A DNA stretch of 49,224 nucleotides, from contig CALFBH010000051.1 in NCBI GenBank assembly GCA_937951615.1, positions 1 through 49,224 of the forward strand. Direction: 5' to 3'. The notes beneath the pieces are model-generated. The model did not search any database and had not been told where the DNA came from. It saw only the letters and a program-made list of their open reading frames with translations. Positions within the stretch are counted from its first letter, which is position 1, and every line of letters begins with the position of its first letter. The position numbers and the translations under genes were made by a program. Positions 6,500-17,300 of this stretch are shown in pieces. This stretch comes from an uncultured Saprospiraceae bacterium (GTDB lineage Bacteria; Bacteroidota; Bacteroidia; Chitinophagales; Saprospiraceae).

Positions 6500-7648
6500 T
6501 TAAAATAAACCCTGCAACCAGCCACCAAGCCACACTGCCCATTCCTGCTCATAAGCCTTAGAAAAAATATAAAACGCAAATAGCAGATAAATGCTTAACA
6601 ATAGATAGGCTTTTATGCGTCCCATACCTTTACCAATATAATAAATCAGAAAAGCAAGCACCGTCAAGAGGAAAAGTAAAGTCCACAACTCCGTAATATC
6701 TGCCACAACACCTGCGCTCATGGTAATCGGCCCTTGCAATAAGGTAAATAAGAACAGCGGAAAGCCCAATGCAAAACAAACATCAAAAATATTGCTGCCC
6801 AATGCATTCGCTACTGCATCGTCATATTCTCCGTCCATCGCATCCCGGTAAGATAAGATAGTGTCCGGCACGCTCGTTGCCGCAGCAGCCAGGATGACTG
6901 CTACAAAATAAGTATTAATGCCCAGTCCTTGTGCCGTCAATTCGCAGGCAAAAACCAGAAAAAAACAAGCGACACCAATAATCAACATAGCCATCAAAAG
7001 CAAAGTCCAGGCATTTTGGGTATTGATTTCTTTTTTTATAAAAACAGGGGCAAGGTTGAGGCTCAATAAATTATACCCGACTGACTTTTCACTATCATTT
7101 TCATAAAAGTCATCCTCTTCTTCACTCTGTGTTTTTTCCGACATGGTACTGAACATTATTATAACATAAATACTGTACAAGAACATCAGCATCAAGCCAT
7201 GCCACCAATATAAAGTCGTACCTGAGATTAGTAAAATCAGACAAATTTCCACTGCAATCAAGGATAAGCCATCTCGCAAAATCACTTTTCGGGACACCTC
7301 CACCTTGTTCACCATCCCCATACCAATGACAGCCAAAATCACGACTGCAGGAATAATCATCCCATTAAAAACAGCACTGCCTGCCGTTGTGCCTACGCCG
7401 CCTGCAAAACCATCATTTGCTAGTTCGGGATCGTGGATGAAATAGGCATAATAAATAAAAAAGAAAAGTGTGGTGAACAACTCCGGCATAGAACTGCCGA
7501 TGGCATTAATCGTCGCCCCGCGCACTCCGTCAGATAGGTTGCGCCCCAAATACTCCGATGCTACTTCAAAACCATCACTGGCCCGCCAGATGACAATGCA
7601 ACAAAACAAAATAATCAATATACCTGCAAGTAGTCCCATGATTGGCAA
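6500..7648 (-). CDS. sodium/calcium exchanger family membrane protein
   Basis: A 382-residue CaCA-superfamily antiporter, expected to exchange Ca2+ for Na+ or H+ across the inner membrane. Two inverted alpha-repeats are visible: NAIGSSMPELFTT (48-60) with GTTAGSAVFNGM (86-97), and ATSVPDTILSYRDA (257-270) with NALGSNIFDVCF (281-292). The acidic residues Glu56 and Asp262 take the ion-binding positions; the second repeat has Asp where many exchangers have Glu. About ten membrane segments are split by an acidic loop (residues 171-188, EKTQSEEEDDFYENDSEK), a plausible Ca2+ sensor. A long double palindrome lies 36-81 bases upstream of the start. The transported ion is inferred from family. Confidence 0.88.
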   Translation of the reverse strand: MPIMGLLAGILIILFCCIVIWRASDGFEVASEYLGRNLSDGVRGATINAIGSSMPELFTTLFFFIYYAYFIHDPELANDGFAGGVGTTAGSAVFNGMIIPAVVILAVIGMGMVNKVEVSRKVILRDGLSLIAVEICLILLISGTTLYWWHGLMLMFLYSIYVIIMFSTMSEKTQSEEEDDFYENDSEKSVGYNLLSLNLAPVFIKKEINTQNAWTLLLMAMLIIGVACFFLVFACELTAQGLGINTYFVAVILAAAATSVPDTILSYRDAMDGEYDDAVANALGSNIFDVCFALGFPLFLFTLLQGPITMSAGVVADITELWTLLFLLTVLAFLIYYIGKGMGRIKAYLLLSIYLLFAFYIFSKAYEQEWAVWLGGWLQGLF

Positions 7649-7683
7649 AGATAACCAGATGGGTTTACAAGTTCAAATTCAGC

Positions 7684-7729
7684 GAAAGAACGTTTACTAA
7701 ACCTGAGTAGGTTTAGTAAACGTTCTTTC
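7684..7729. promoter_or_regulatory. 21-bp-arm palindrome containing two GTTTANTAAAC sites
   Basis: Arms 7684-7704 and 7709-7729 are perfectly complementary over 21 bp around the loop GAGT. Each arm contains its own 11-base palindrome, GTTTACTAAAC (7692-7702) and GTTTAGTAAAC (7711-7721), with centres 19 bp apart. This arrangement looks like paired operators for a dimeric repressor (LacI or TetR type). It lies between the methyltransferase terminator and the exchanger gene, 36 bases before the latter's start. It could also fold as an RNA hairpin in the exchanger leader. Confidence 0.6.
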
Positions 7730-7760
7730 TGTGCAAAATCTCGCTTAATCGAACACTACC

Positions 7761-7797
7761 AAAAAATCCCCGTCAATTTTATTGACGGGGATTTTTT
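7761..7797 (-). terminator. strong intrinsic terminator after the methyltransferase gene
   Basis: A perfect 16-bp stem, AAAAAATCCCCGTCAA (7761-7776) and TTGACGGGGATTTTTT (7782-7797), with loop TTTTA. T-runs occur on both strands, so it can work either way, but it sits 40 bases beyond the methyltransferase stop and serves that leftward gene. Confidence 0.9.
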
Positions 7798-7836
7798 TAT
7801 GCTTATTAAATTTATATTCTGAAATGAATGACGAGT

Positions 7837-8652
7837 TCAAAGAGGCTTTTTCATTTTGAGTTCAAACATCAAAGGTATATTTCCTTCATGGTCTTTTACT
7901 TCGTATTTCCCCTTCGATGTTTCTACCATATTGGGAAAACAATTATAAGGAGAGTAAGGAAACTCGTCAAATTGCTCCAGTTGCAGTCCATTTTTCAATA
8001 AAGCAGTGATAATTTCACTCAGAGAATGTTGCCAAAAGTACTCCACGCCTGTTATGTCCGCATCCCGGTCTGCATAAGAACCTTCTACTTCTTCTTTAAA
8101 GACTTCTATATTAAAATAAGGATAAGTCAGTTGCAAATTATCAAAATCAATCATATAGTAGGTCGGATGGAACTCAACGATATAAAAAATACCGCCGGGC
8201 TTCAGGTAGTGAGCGACCAACTCCGCCCATCTATCCATATCAGGCAACCAACCCAATACACCATAAGAAGTAAATACAATATCGAACTGCCCTTTCAAAT
8301 GCTTTTTCAGGTCATAAACATTTGTACAAATAAACTCCGCATCTAAGGCTAGTTCTGTATTAAGCTCACGGGCTAGTTCAATTGCGGTGGATGAGAAATC
8401 AACTCCTGTCACCTTTGCCCCCATACGTGTCCAGGCCAAGCTGTCCTGCCCAAAATGACATTGCAGATGCAGCATACTTTGCCCTTTCACATCACCAAGC
8501 GCTGCCAACTCTATAGAATTGAGCGAAGTCTTCCCTTTTTTAAAACCTTCTACATCGTAAAAGTCAGATTTAGCATGAGGAAGTACACATTTATTCCAGT
8601 GTGCTTGATTTGCTTCAAAGTATTCGGTATTCTTCTCTTTTTTATTTGACAT
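7837..8652 (-). CDS. class I SAM-dependent methyltransferase
   Basis: A 271-residue Rossmann-fold methyltransferase. Motif I is LHLQCHFGQDSLAW (61-74), motif II is GAKVTGVDFS (78-87), and FDIVFTSYGVLGWLPDMDRW marks motifs IV/V, followed by YLKPGGIFYIVEFHP. The start at 8652 is preferred to an upstream in-frame ATG at 8685, because it yields the normal MSNKKEKNTEYFEANQAHWN opening of this Bacteroidota family and keeps the divergent promoter free. It is divergent from the DUF3467 gene with 92 bases between starts, and ends at a strong terminator. The substrate is unknown; the fold and SAM binding are secure. Confidence 0.9.
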   Translation of the reverse strand: MSNKKEKNTEYFEANQAHWNKCVLPHAKSDFYDVEGFKKGKTSLNSIELAALGDVKGQSMLHLQCHFGQDSLAWTRMGAKVTGVDFSSTAIELARELNTELALDAEFICTNVYDLKKHLKGQFDIVFTSYGVLGWLPDMDRWAELVAHYLKPGGIFYIVEFHPTYYMIDFDNLQLTYPYFNIEVFKEEVEGSYADRDADITGVEYFWQHSLSEIITALLKNGLQLEQFDEFPYSPYNCFPNMVETSKGKYEVKDHEGNIPLMFELKMKKPL

Positions 8653-8696
8653 AACTAAGCTTTTATTTCTTGTTTTCGGTTTCACAGGAAAAGATG

Positions 8697-8704
8697 TACC
8701 TTTG
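8697..8704 (+). promoter_or_regulatory. -7 promoter element TACCTTTG for the DUF3467 gene
   Basis: An exact TAnnTTTG match 40 bases before the chosen start at 8745. It lies downstream of an earlier in-frame ATG at 8670, which argues against that ATG. A TTGTTTT run about 22 bases upstream may serve as the -33 region. Confidence 0.65.
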
Positions 8705-8744
8705 CCCTACCGATATAAAATATTGTTCAAGTAAAGCAATTATC

Positions 8745-9059
8745 ATGGAAGACAAAAAAAATACACCAAGCCAATTAAACATTGAACTCCCAGAGGAAAT
8801 CGCAGAGGGTCTTTACTCTAATCTGGCACTTATTAACCACTCTCCTTCTGAGTTTGTGGTGGATTTCATCAGGATGGTGCCTAATGTCCCAAAAGCAAAG
8901 GTAAAGTCACGTATTATCCTCACCCCACAACATGCCAAGCGACTGCTTAATGCGCTAACGGATAATGTTAGAAAGTTTGAGGAAAACTTTGGAAAAATAG
9001 ATGACCCCAAAACGCCAACGCTACCTATGAATTTTAATACGCCTAAAGCACAGGCATAA
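8745..9059 (+). CDS. DUF3467 family protein
   Basis: A 104-residue protein of the DUF3467 family, common and single-domain in Bacteroidota. The core QLNIELPEEIAEGLYSNLAL is followed by INHSPSEFVVDFIRMVPN and AKVKSRIILTPQHAKRLLNA, then a helical tail. This resembles the pattern of small proteins that modulate other enzymes, but no function is established. Start 8745 is chosen because upstream in-frame sequence overlaps the promoter and reads poorly. A 46-base perfect palindrome downstream terminates it. Confidence 0.88.
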   Translation: MEDKKNTPSQLNIELPEEIAEGLYSNLALINHSPSEFVVDFIRMVPNVPKAKVKSRIILTPQHAKRLLNALTDNVRKFEENFGKIDDPKTPTLPMNFNTPKAQA

Positions 9060-9134
9060 AAGCAATTTAACCTTAATAGCCCCGTCACATTTTCCATCAT
9101 TTACGAGTTGCGAGACTTTGGCAAACGACTAAAA

Positions 9135-9180
9135 GATAAAAGAAAAGCCGATTCAAATTTGAATCGGCTTTTCTTTTATC
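9135..9180. terminator. 46-base perfect palindrome, bidirectional terminator
   Basis: Arms 9135-9157 and 9158-9180 are exactly complementary over 23 bp with no loop. Each contains an A-rich outer part (GATAAAAGAAAA) and the core GCCGATTCAAA. It lies between the convergent DUF3467 and T9SS genes, with T-runs leaving in both directions, so it should stop both transcripts. Confidence 0.88.
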
Positions 9181-9198
9181 AAAAACTAAGGTGTTAAT

Positions 9199-10350
9199 TT
9201 ATTTCTTGACCAGCTTCTGTACATTAGAAAACCAGTTGTCACCTTTCAGTTGAATCATATAAGTTCCAGGAACAAGATTTCCAGTATGGAAAGACAATAA
9301 GTTAGGACCTTCCGACACTTGCATTGTTTCTCTATATGCGACCTGTCCCAAAATGTCTAAAACATTCAATTCTACTTCACTGTCTCCCAAGTCTGTGTTG
9401 TAGAATTTGAAGTTAGCTTCCTTACTTGCAGGATTTGGAAACACTTCCAATATACTGTTGCTTACGCCTTCTTCAAAACAAGTAGAGTTAATCACCAATT
9501 GGCTACTGATGGTTGCACCACCATTAACATCAACTTGCTTTAAGCGGTAATAGTTTTTGACGGAAGGTGTTCTATCAACAAAAGTATAAGTATTTGTTGT
9601 AACTGAATTTCCGACAGCTTCAATCATGCCAATAGGCTGATAGTCGAAGCCTGTTGTACTTTTTTCTATTTGAAAAAAGTCATTGTCTGTTTCTGTAGCA
9701 GTTGTCCATGACAACTCAACTGAACATTCGTCGCGGTTATCAACAGCCGTAAAATCAGTAAGTTCTACTGGTAAAGGATTGCAAATATCACTAACACAGA
9801 TGTTGGTAATATTGGTATAGCTGTTTTGTGCAACAGGGACAAGTTGTTCAGCAGCATTCTTTTCGCTGATAAATGTTGGAGGGAAAATCCCCTGATCGTG
9901 CCAGATGAAATCCAGACAACTATTGTCAACACTTATAAGATCAAATTTAAGGGTTCCGACATTTAACCAGCTATTTTCAACCAGTACACCGTCACCACCT
10001 GCTAATTCAACATTATAGGAAACAATCGTGTCTAATGAGCCCGTTAATGTATGACCATTATAAAACCCAGTAGTTCCATTATCTTCATTTAAATAAAAAT
10101 CTACAAGGTTTTCCTTGTATAGCTCAGAACTTGCTGGCATAATCGAAGACCGAGTAAATGAAAACCGATAATTCTGTTCGGCAATTCTAAAAGCATTTGC
10201 AGCAGACGGTGCCTTGACATCTATATCAATATAGACTTCTTCATTGACACAATCAACGCTATCAACGCTAAATCTGACGTCATATAAAGCCTGGCTAAAA
10301 CCAGCTGTCGCAAACATTACGACGGATAAAAAGGTAAATAATCTTTTCAT
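9199..10350 (-). CDS. T9SS type A sorting domain secreted protein
   Basis: A 383-residue exported protein. Residues 1-20 (MKRLFTFLSVVMFATAGFSQ) are the signal peptide; this start at 10350 is chosen over an ATG at 10410 that would bury the signal. The mature N-terminal half (about 21-200) is a beta-rich domain with paired cysteines, resembling cohesin-like modules. A linker with NPLPVELTDFTAV opens the well-known Bacteroidota domain with ELSWTTATETDNDFFQIEKS and NYYRLKQVDVNGGA. The last 75 residues are a full type A sorting domain: ILEVFPNPASKEANFKFYN, NVLDILGQ, LVPGTYMIQL and QKLVKK. It is expected to be released or anchored at the cell surface through T9SS. Ligand is unknown. Confidence 0.9.
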   Translation of the reverse strand: MKRLFTFLSVVMFATAGFSQALYDVRFSVDSVDCVNEEVYIDIDVKAPSAANAFRIAEQNYRFSFTRSSIMPASSELYKENLVDFYLNEDNGTTGFYNGHTLTGSLDTIVSYNVELAGGDGVLVENSWLNVGTLKFDLISVDNSCLDFIWHDQGIFPPTFISEKNAAEQLVPVAQNSYTNITNICVSDICNPLPVELTDFTAVDNRDECSVELSWTTATETDNDFFQIEKSTTGFDYQPIGMIEAVGNSVTTNTYTFVDRTPSVKNYYRLKQVDVNGGATISSQLVINSTCFEEGVSNSILEVFPNPASKEANFKFYNTDLGDSEVELNVLDILGQVAYRETMQVSEGPNLLSFHTGNLVPGTYMIQLKGDNWFSNVQKLVKK

Positions 10351-10689
10351 GGAGGTAAAATTTAGTTTAAGTTGTAAGAGGAAAGAGATTTCGTTTATTT
10401 TAATTTTCACATTAGATTACTCTCGTAATTCTATACATAGACTGGATTTCTGGCGAATTGGTTGTAAAAATAATTATTATTTTTGCTTTTTTTCATAAAT
10501 AGGGACTAAATATCTTTCTTAAAAATTGTCACAGATAACTATAGTTACATTTTTCACTACTGATAAGCCTCTAATAATCACTATAAAAAACCAAATTCAA
10601 CAGGTATTTTACAAAGAAAAAATTTCACCTTATCTTGCAGTTCTAAAAGAAACAGCATAAAAAGGCATTCTTTCATACAAACATCAGTA

Positions 10690-11109
10690 ATGAGTGAAAC
10701 AAATACTCCGCCGAAATGGGAAATGATTGTATTTATTCTATTTGCAATCTTTTTTATTATGTGGTCATTTAAACGTTGTGAAACAGAAAAAATCAATGCT
10801 CGCCACAACCCGCGCCCTGCACAAACTCGCAGTAAAAAAGCACCACAAGAAGAAAATCAAAAACACTCTACATTATATGTTGTTGTAGATAGCCTCAACA
10901 TGCGTACTGCTCCCCATTTAGACAGCGCAATAGTAGCACGATTGCCCAAAGATGTTCCAGTCGAGTTTTACGGCTTGCGAACCTCATTTCGTCAGCAGAT
11001 TAATATCAATAATGCCCCCACTAATACACCTTGGATTTATATCCGAACCGAGTCGCAAAAAGAAGGTTGGGTATATGCAGGAGGCGTCAATTTTTACAAG
11101 GATTACTAA
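10690..11109 (+). CDS. membrane-anchored SH3-like domain protein
   Basis: A 139-residue protein with a short cytoplasmic N terminus and one membrane segment (MIVFILFAIFFIMWSF, about residues 12-27). A basic, proline-containing linker follows, then a bacterial SH3 domain (about 60-135): LYVVVDSLNMRTAPHLDSAI, VARLPKDVPVEFYG and EGWVYAGGV are the typical strand motifs. SH3b domains often bind peptidoglycan or its peptides, so a periplasmic wall-binding role is likely. The gene precedes the PKD giant on the same strand, 238 bases away, without obvious co-transcription. Confidence 0.85.
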   Translation: MSETNTPPKWEMIVFILFAIFFIMWSFKRCETEKINARHNPRPAQTRSKKAPQEENQKHSTLYVVVDSLNMRTAPHLDSAIVARLPKDVPVEFYGLRTSFRQQININNAPTNTPWIYIRTESQKEGWVYAGGVNFYKDY

Positions 11110-11347
11110 GTTTAACGCACGAATCATTTTAAAACTTTGAAAGTGCTATTCTGTTTTATACAGGTCGTTGCTGGTTCTTCGTGTCTTATTCACGAAAATA
11201 AAGTCTAAAGCATGGGAAATCAGCTTACAACATGTTGAAAATGTGTACTTTTTTTGTCAATAATATTATTTATATAGAAGCCCTTATTTATCAGAGCAAT
11301 TTTATCCCATTCTGAAATATAAAACCATAGTTTTCACAAAACGCATT

Positions 11348-14300
11348 ATGAAAATTTTTACAAAAATATTCCTGTCTCTTTTTATACTATGCTGTTTCAA
11401 TCCTCAACTTCAGGCAACGCATATAGTAGGAGGCGAATTATCCTATGAATGCCTTGGAGGGCAACAGTACCGTATTACGATGAAAGTATACCGAGATTGT
11501 TTTTTCGGACAAGCTTCATTTGACGACCCTGCCCGTATCGCTATTTATACTGGCTCAAACGGAACTACCTTATTTGACAATCTCTTGGTTGATCTTGACC
11601 AGATTGACAATATTCCACCAGTCGTCAGTAATCCATGCCTCACACCTCCCAGTAATGTTTGTGTGGAAGTAGGACTTTATCAGGAGGTTGTCACCTTGCC
11701 TTACGACCCTGATGGCTATCATTTTGCCTATCAGCGTTGCTGTAGAAATAATACCATCACGAATATCACCAATCCACAGGCAGCCGGAGCTACCTATACG
11801 ATTTATATTTCGGATGAAGCGCAACAAACCTGTAACAACAGTCCTACATTTGCCGATTTTCCGCCCATCGTTATTTGTGTAAATGAAGACATTAACTTTG
11901 ATAACTCTGCAACAGACATTGAAGGCGACCAGATTATTTATAGTTTTTGTGCACCTTTTCTTGGTGGTTCGCAGGCAACGCCCGTTCCCGCTACCGCAGC
12001 TCCACCTCCTTATAATCAGGTCAATTTTGTAACACCACCCTACACTGCCGGCGCGCCACTAGCTGGTATTCCTACAGTTACCATTGATCCAAATACCGGA
12101 TTGATTTCTGGCACCCCTCAAAATCTGGGTCAATTTGTCGTTGGGATTTGTATTGAAGAATATAGAAATGGACAGCTATTAAGTATTACAAAACGGGATT
12201 TTCAGTTCAATGTAGTAGATTGTGTACAGACACTTCTTGCAGATATTCAGGAAGATATTACCATCAGTGATGACGAATATGTACTCAATTCCTGCGGTGA
12301 CCCTACAGTGACTTTTGTAAACCAAAGTACTCCGTCCAACCTCATTAACAGTTACTATTGGGAATTTGATTTGAATAATGGAAATGTTGCCACATCCGGC
12401 TTGCAAAACCCTACCATTACTTTTCCTGGCCCAGACACTTATGCCGGTTTTCTAGTCGTGAATCCAGGCAATGTAAGTTGTACCGATACCGCAGAAATTT
12501 TTATCAATATTTTCCCTGACATCTTCGCAGACTTTGACATTACTTTTGATCCCTGTTCCCTAGATCCAATTGTCTTTACCGATCAAACTATTGCGGATGC
12601 TGGCGGTGTTATCTATGATTGGGACTTTGGTGATGGCAGTTCTTCAAACGATCAGAATCCGACACATATATTCGCCCCTGGCGACTACACCATCACACTG
12701 GATGTAGAAGATGTTAATGGTTGTACCGATCAGGTTTCACAAAATATCACCTACTACCCTACTCCCGCAATGGGTTTTGACATCAGCGATCCGGCAGGCT
12801 GCGCACCACATACTGTAATCTTTACCAACACCTCCCTACCTTTTACCAGTGATTACGATATCTTTTGGACTTTTGGCGACGGTGGAACTTCTAGCGATCT
12901 CAATCCAGCTTACACTTATACTACCCCAGGGCAATACGATGTTAGCCTCACTATAACTTCGCCAACTGGCTGTGTGGGTACAGAAGTTTTTCAAAGTATA
13001 GATATTCAACTGGGTCCCAATATCGATTTCACTAATTCCGATCTGTGTATAGAAGGTCTAATTAGTTTCACCGACCAAACCACGCCCGATGGTGGCCCCA
13101 TCACAAGCTGGGACTGGGACTTTGGTGATAGCAATGGCTCTAGCGATCAAAACCCCACACACGAATATGCAAACCCTGGAACTTACACCGTTAGCCTCAC
13201 GGTAGATGATGTGGAAGGCTGTAGCAATGATTTTGTACAAACTGTCGACTATTATCCAGTATCAGACATTGATATTAGTGTAGATGACGATGCAGGTTGT
13301 ACACCACATACTGCCACATTTACCAATAATTCCATGCCCTTTACGGGAACTTATGACATAGCCTGGGACTTTGGCGATGGACTCGGAACTTCTACGGCTG
13401 TCAATCCGACTTATACTTATACTACCCCCGGAACTTATACCGTAACAGTTGTTGTAACTTCGCCAACAGGCTGCACCAGTCAGGAAGTCTATACCGACAT
13501 GATCTTTGTGCAGGCTGGTCCAACGATCTCTTTTACAACTTCCGATTTGTGTGTAGCTGGCCCTATTATGTTTACCGACCAAACGGTAGCCGGCGATGGT
13601 GTACTGACCAACTGGAACTGGACTTTTGGCGATGGTGATGTCTCGACCGACCAGAACCCTATGCACGAATATGCGACACCTGGCACTTACGATGTCAGCC
13701 TGAATGTCATTGATGAATTTGGCTGTAATAATACCATTACCCAAACAATTGACTATTATCCGGCTCCAGATGTGGATATTGCGATTACTCCACCAGCAGG
13801 TTGTACGCCACTTACCGTGAATTTTAATAATAATTCTGCCCCATTCACAGCTGGATATACCATAGAATGGGATTTTGGTGATGGCATTGGAATTTCTCCC
13901 CTATTCAGCCCTACTTATGAATACACTACGGCAGGAACTTATGATGTCACCATCACGATGACTTCCCCCTCCGGCTGTACTGTACAACAGGTGTTCCCAG
14001 ATGCTGTCTTTGTGCAGGCTGGACCTGATGTATCCTTTACTTTTTCCGACCCCTGCACGCCAGGACCGATTAGTTATACAGACAACACCATTCCCGGAGA
14101 TGGGACAATTACCAACTGGAATTGGGATTTCGGTGATGGTGTCGGGACTTCTACGCTGCAAAATCCGACTTACGAGTTTACTGCACCAGGAACTTATACA
14201 GTGAATCTGGAAATTATTGATGAATTTGGTTGTACCAATACCGTTTCCGAAGTTATTGCTTATTTCCCTGCTCCGATTATTGATATAGATTATGATGATG

Positions 14301-17300
14301 CAGGTTGTACACCACACACCGTGACCTTTACCAATAATTCTCAGCCTATCACCCCCGCTTTTACAGTCGAATGGGATTTTGGTGACGGCATTGGGACTTC
14401 TACGGATGTCAGTCCGACCTATACTTATAATACGCCTGGCACATATCCCGTAACATTGACCATCACCTCGCCAAATGGTTGTGTGAGTCAGGCAACATTA
14501 CCATCCGTTTTTGTGCAGGCTGGTCCCACTGTTGCTTTCACTTTTTCCGACCCTTGTGTCATTGGTCCCATCAGCTATACAGACAATACGACACTTGGCG
14601 ATGGTGTGATTACCAACTGGAACTGGGACTTTGGAGATGGCGTCGGAACTTCTACTCAACAAAATCCGGTTTATGAATTTACTACGCCTGGCACTTATAC
14701 CATTACACTGGAAATTATCGATGCAAATGGTTGTATAAATACTTCATCTGAAACCATCGCTTATTTCCCCGCTCCTGTTATTGATATAGATTATGATGAA
14801 GCAGGTTGTACGCCACATACCGTCACCTTTACCAATAATTCCCAACCCATCACACCAGCTTTTCTGGTAGAATGGGATTTTGGTGATGGCATTGGAACTT
14901 CTACGGATGTCAGCCCGACTTATACCTATAATACGCCTGGCACATATCCCGTAACGGTGACGATTACTTCGCCAAATGGCTGTTCCAGTCAGACCACATT
15001 GCCATCCGTTTTTGTACAGGCTGGCCCGGTGGTGGCTTTCACCTATTCCGACCCTTGTATTCCTGGCCCGCTGAGCTATACCGATGGTACTACGCCAGGC
15101 GATGGTACGCTGACCAACTGGAATTGGGACTTTGGTGATGGTGTCGGAACTTCTACTCAGCAAAATCCATCTTACGAATTTGCTGTACCAGGAACTTATA
15201 CGGTTACTTTAGAAATTATTGACCAGTTTGGTTGTACCAATACCCTTTCAGAAACGATAGATTATTTTCCAGCCCCTGCCATTAGTATTGATATTGATCC
15301 AGCATCAGGTTGTACACCACACACGGTTACTTTTACCAATAATTCTCAGCCCTTATCGCCTGTTTATCTGGTAGAATGGGATTTTGGAGATGGCTTTGGA
15401 ACGTCTACAGACGTCAGTCCGACTTACACTTATAATCAGCCTGGCACTTATGATGTGACAGTAACGATTACTGCTCCTAATGGTTGTACCAACCAACAGG
15501 TTTTCTCCGATGCTATTTTCGCCCAAATCGGACCAAACTTAGCTTTCAGTTATTCTGATTTATGTGTAGCGGGGCCACTTGCATTTACAGACAATACAAC
15601 GATTGGCGATGGTACATTATCTACCTGGGATTGGGACTTTGGTGATGGTGTTGGCACTTCTACACAGCAAAATCCGACTTATGAATATACCACGCCAGGG
15701 ACTTATGTTGTTACCTTGAACATTACAGATACGAATGGTTGTGATAATAGTATTTCAGAAACAATAGATTATTTCCCTGCTCCTGTAGTTGATGTAACGA
15801 TTGACCCACCAGCAGGCTGTACGCCTCATACGGTGACCTTTACTAATAATTCTATGCCGCTTACAGGAGTTTATACTGTAGCATGGGATTTCGGTGATGG
15901 TATTGGAACTTCTACGGATGTCAGTCCGGTTTATACCTACACCACAGCAGGTACTTATGATGTAACACTCACGATGACTTCGCCGACCGGTTGTACTGTA
16001 CAACAGGTTTTCCCGGATGCTGTGTTTGCTCAAATTGGACCAAACTTAGCTTTCAGTTATTCTGATTTATGTGTAGCAGGGCCACTTGCATTTACAGACA
16101 ATACAACGATTGGCGATGGTACATTATCTACCTGGGACTGGGATTTCGGGGATGGCGTCGGAACTTCTACTCAACAAAACCCCTCTTACGAATATGCTAC
16201 GCCTGGCACTTACACAGTTACCCTGAACATTACAGATACGAATGGTTGTGATAATAGTATTTCAGAAACAATAGATTATTTTCCTGCTCCTGCAGTTGAT
16301 GTAACGATTGACCCGCCAGCAGGCTGTACGCCTCATACGGTGACCTTTACTAATAATTCTTTGCCGCTTACAGGAGTTTATACTGTAGCATGGGACTTTG
16401 GTGATGGTATCGGAACTTCTACGGATGTCAGTCCGGTTTATACCTACACCACAGCTGGTACTTATGATGTAACACTCACGATGACTTCGCCGACAGGTTG
16501 TACTGTACAACAGGTTTTCTCGGATGCTGTATTTGCTCAAATTGGACCAAACTTAGCTTTCAGTTATTCTGATTTATGTGTAGCTGGCCCACTTGCATTT
16601 ACAGACAATACCACAATTGGCGATGGCGCATTGTCCACTTGGAATTGGGATTTCGGGGATGGTGTTGGCACTTCTACACAGCAAAATCCGACTTATGAAT
16701 ATGCCACGCCTGGCACTTATACGGTCACGCTAAACATTACAGATACGAATGGTTGTGACAACACCATTTCGGAAACGATAGATTATTTCCCTGCTCCTGT
16801 AGTTGATGTAACGATTGATCCCCCAGCAGGTTGTACGCCGCATACGGTGACCTTTACCAATAATTCCTTGCCGCTTACAGGAGTTTATACTGTAGCATGG
16901 GATTTCGGTGATGGTATCGGAACTTCTACGGATGTCAGTCCGGTTTATACCTATACAACGCCAGGGACTTATGATGTAACACTAACCATGACTTCACCAA
17001 CAGGCTGTACTGTACAACAGGTATTTGCTGATGCAGTATTTGTACAGGTTGGTCCGAATATGGCTTTTATCTATTCTGACCTCTGTATTCCCGGCCCGAT
17101 TAGTTTCACTGACCAGACGACCATTGGTGATGGTGCATTAAGCAACTGGAATTGGGATTTTGGGGATGGAGCAGGAACTTCTACTTTGCAAAATCCGACT
17201 TACGAATATGCTACGCCCGGCACTTATATTGTTACGCTAAATATTCTTGATGCCAATGGTTGCGATAACACCATTTCGGAAACAATAGACTATTTCCCAG

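Noticed and set aside
10581-10808. Leftward 75-codon frame before the SH3 gene
   Set aside because: It overlaps the start of the SH3-domain gene antisense and has no recognisable features; the rightward gene has a clear membrane helix and SH3 motifs.
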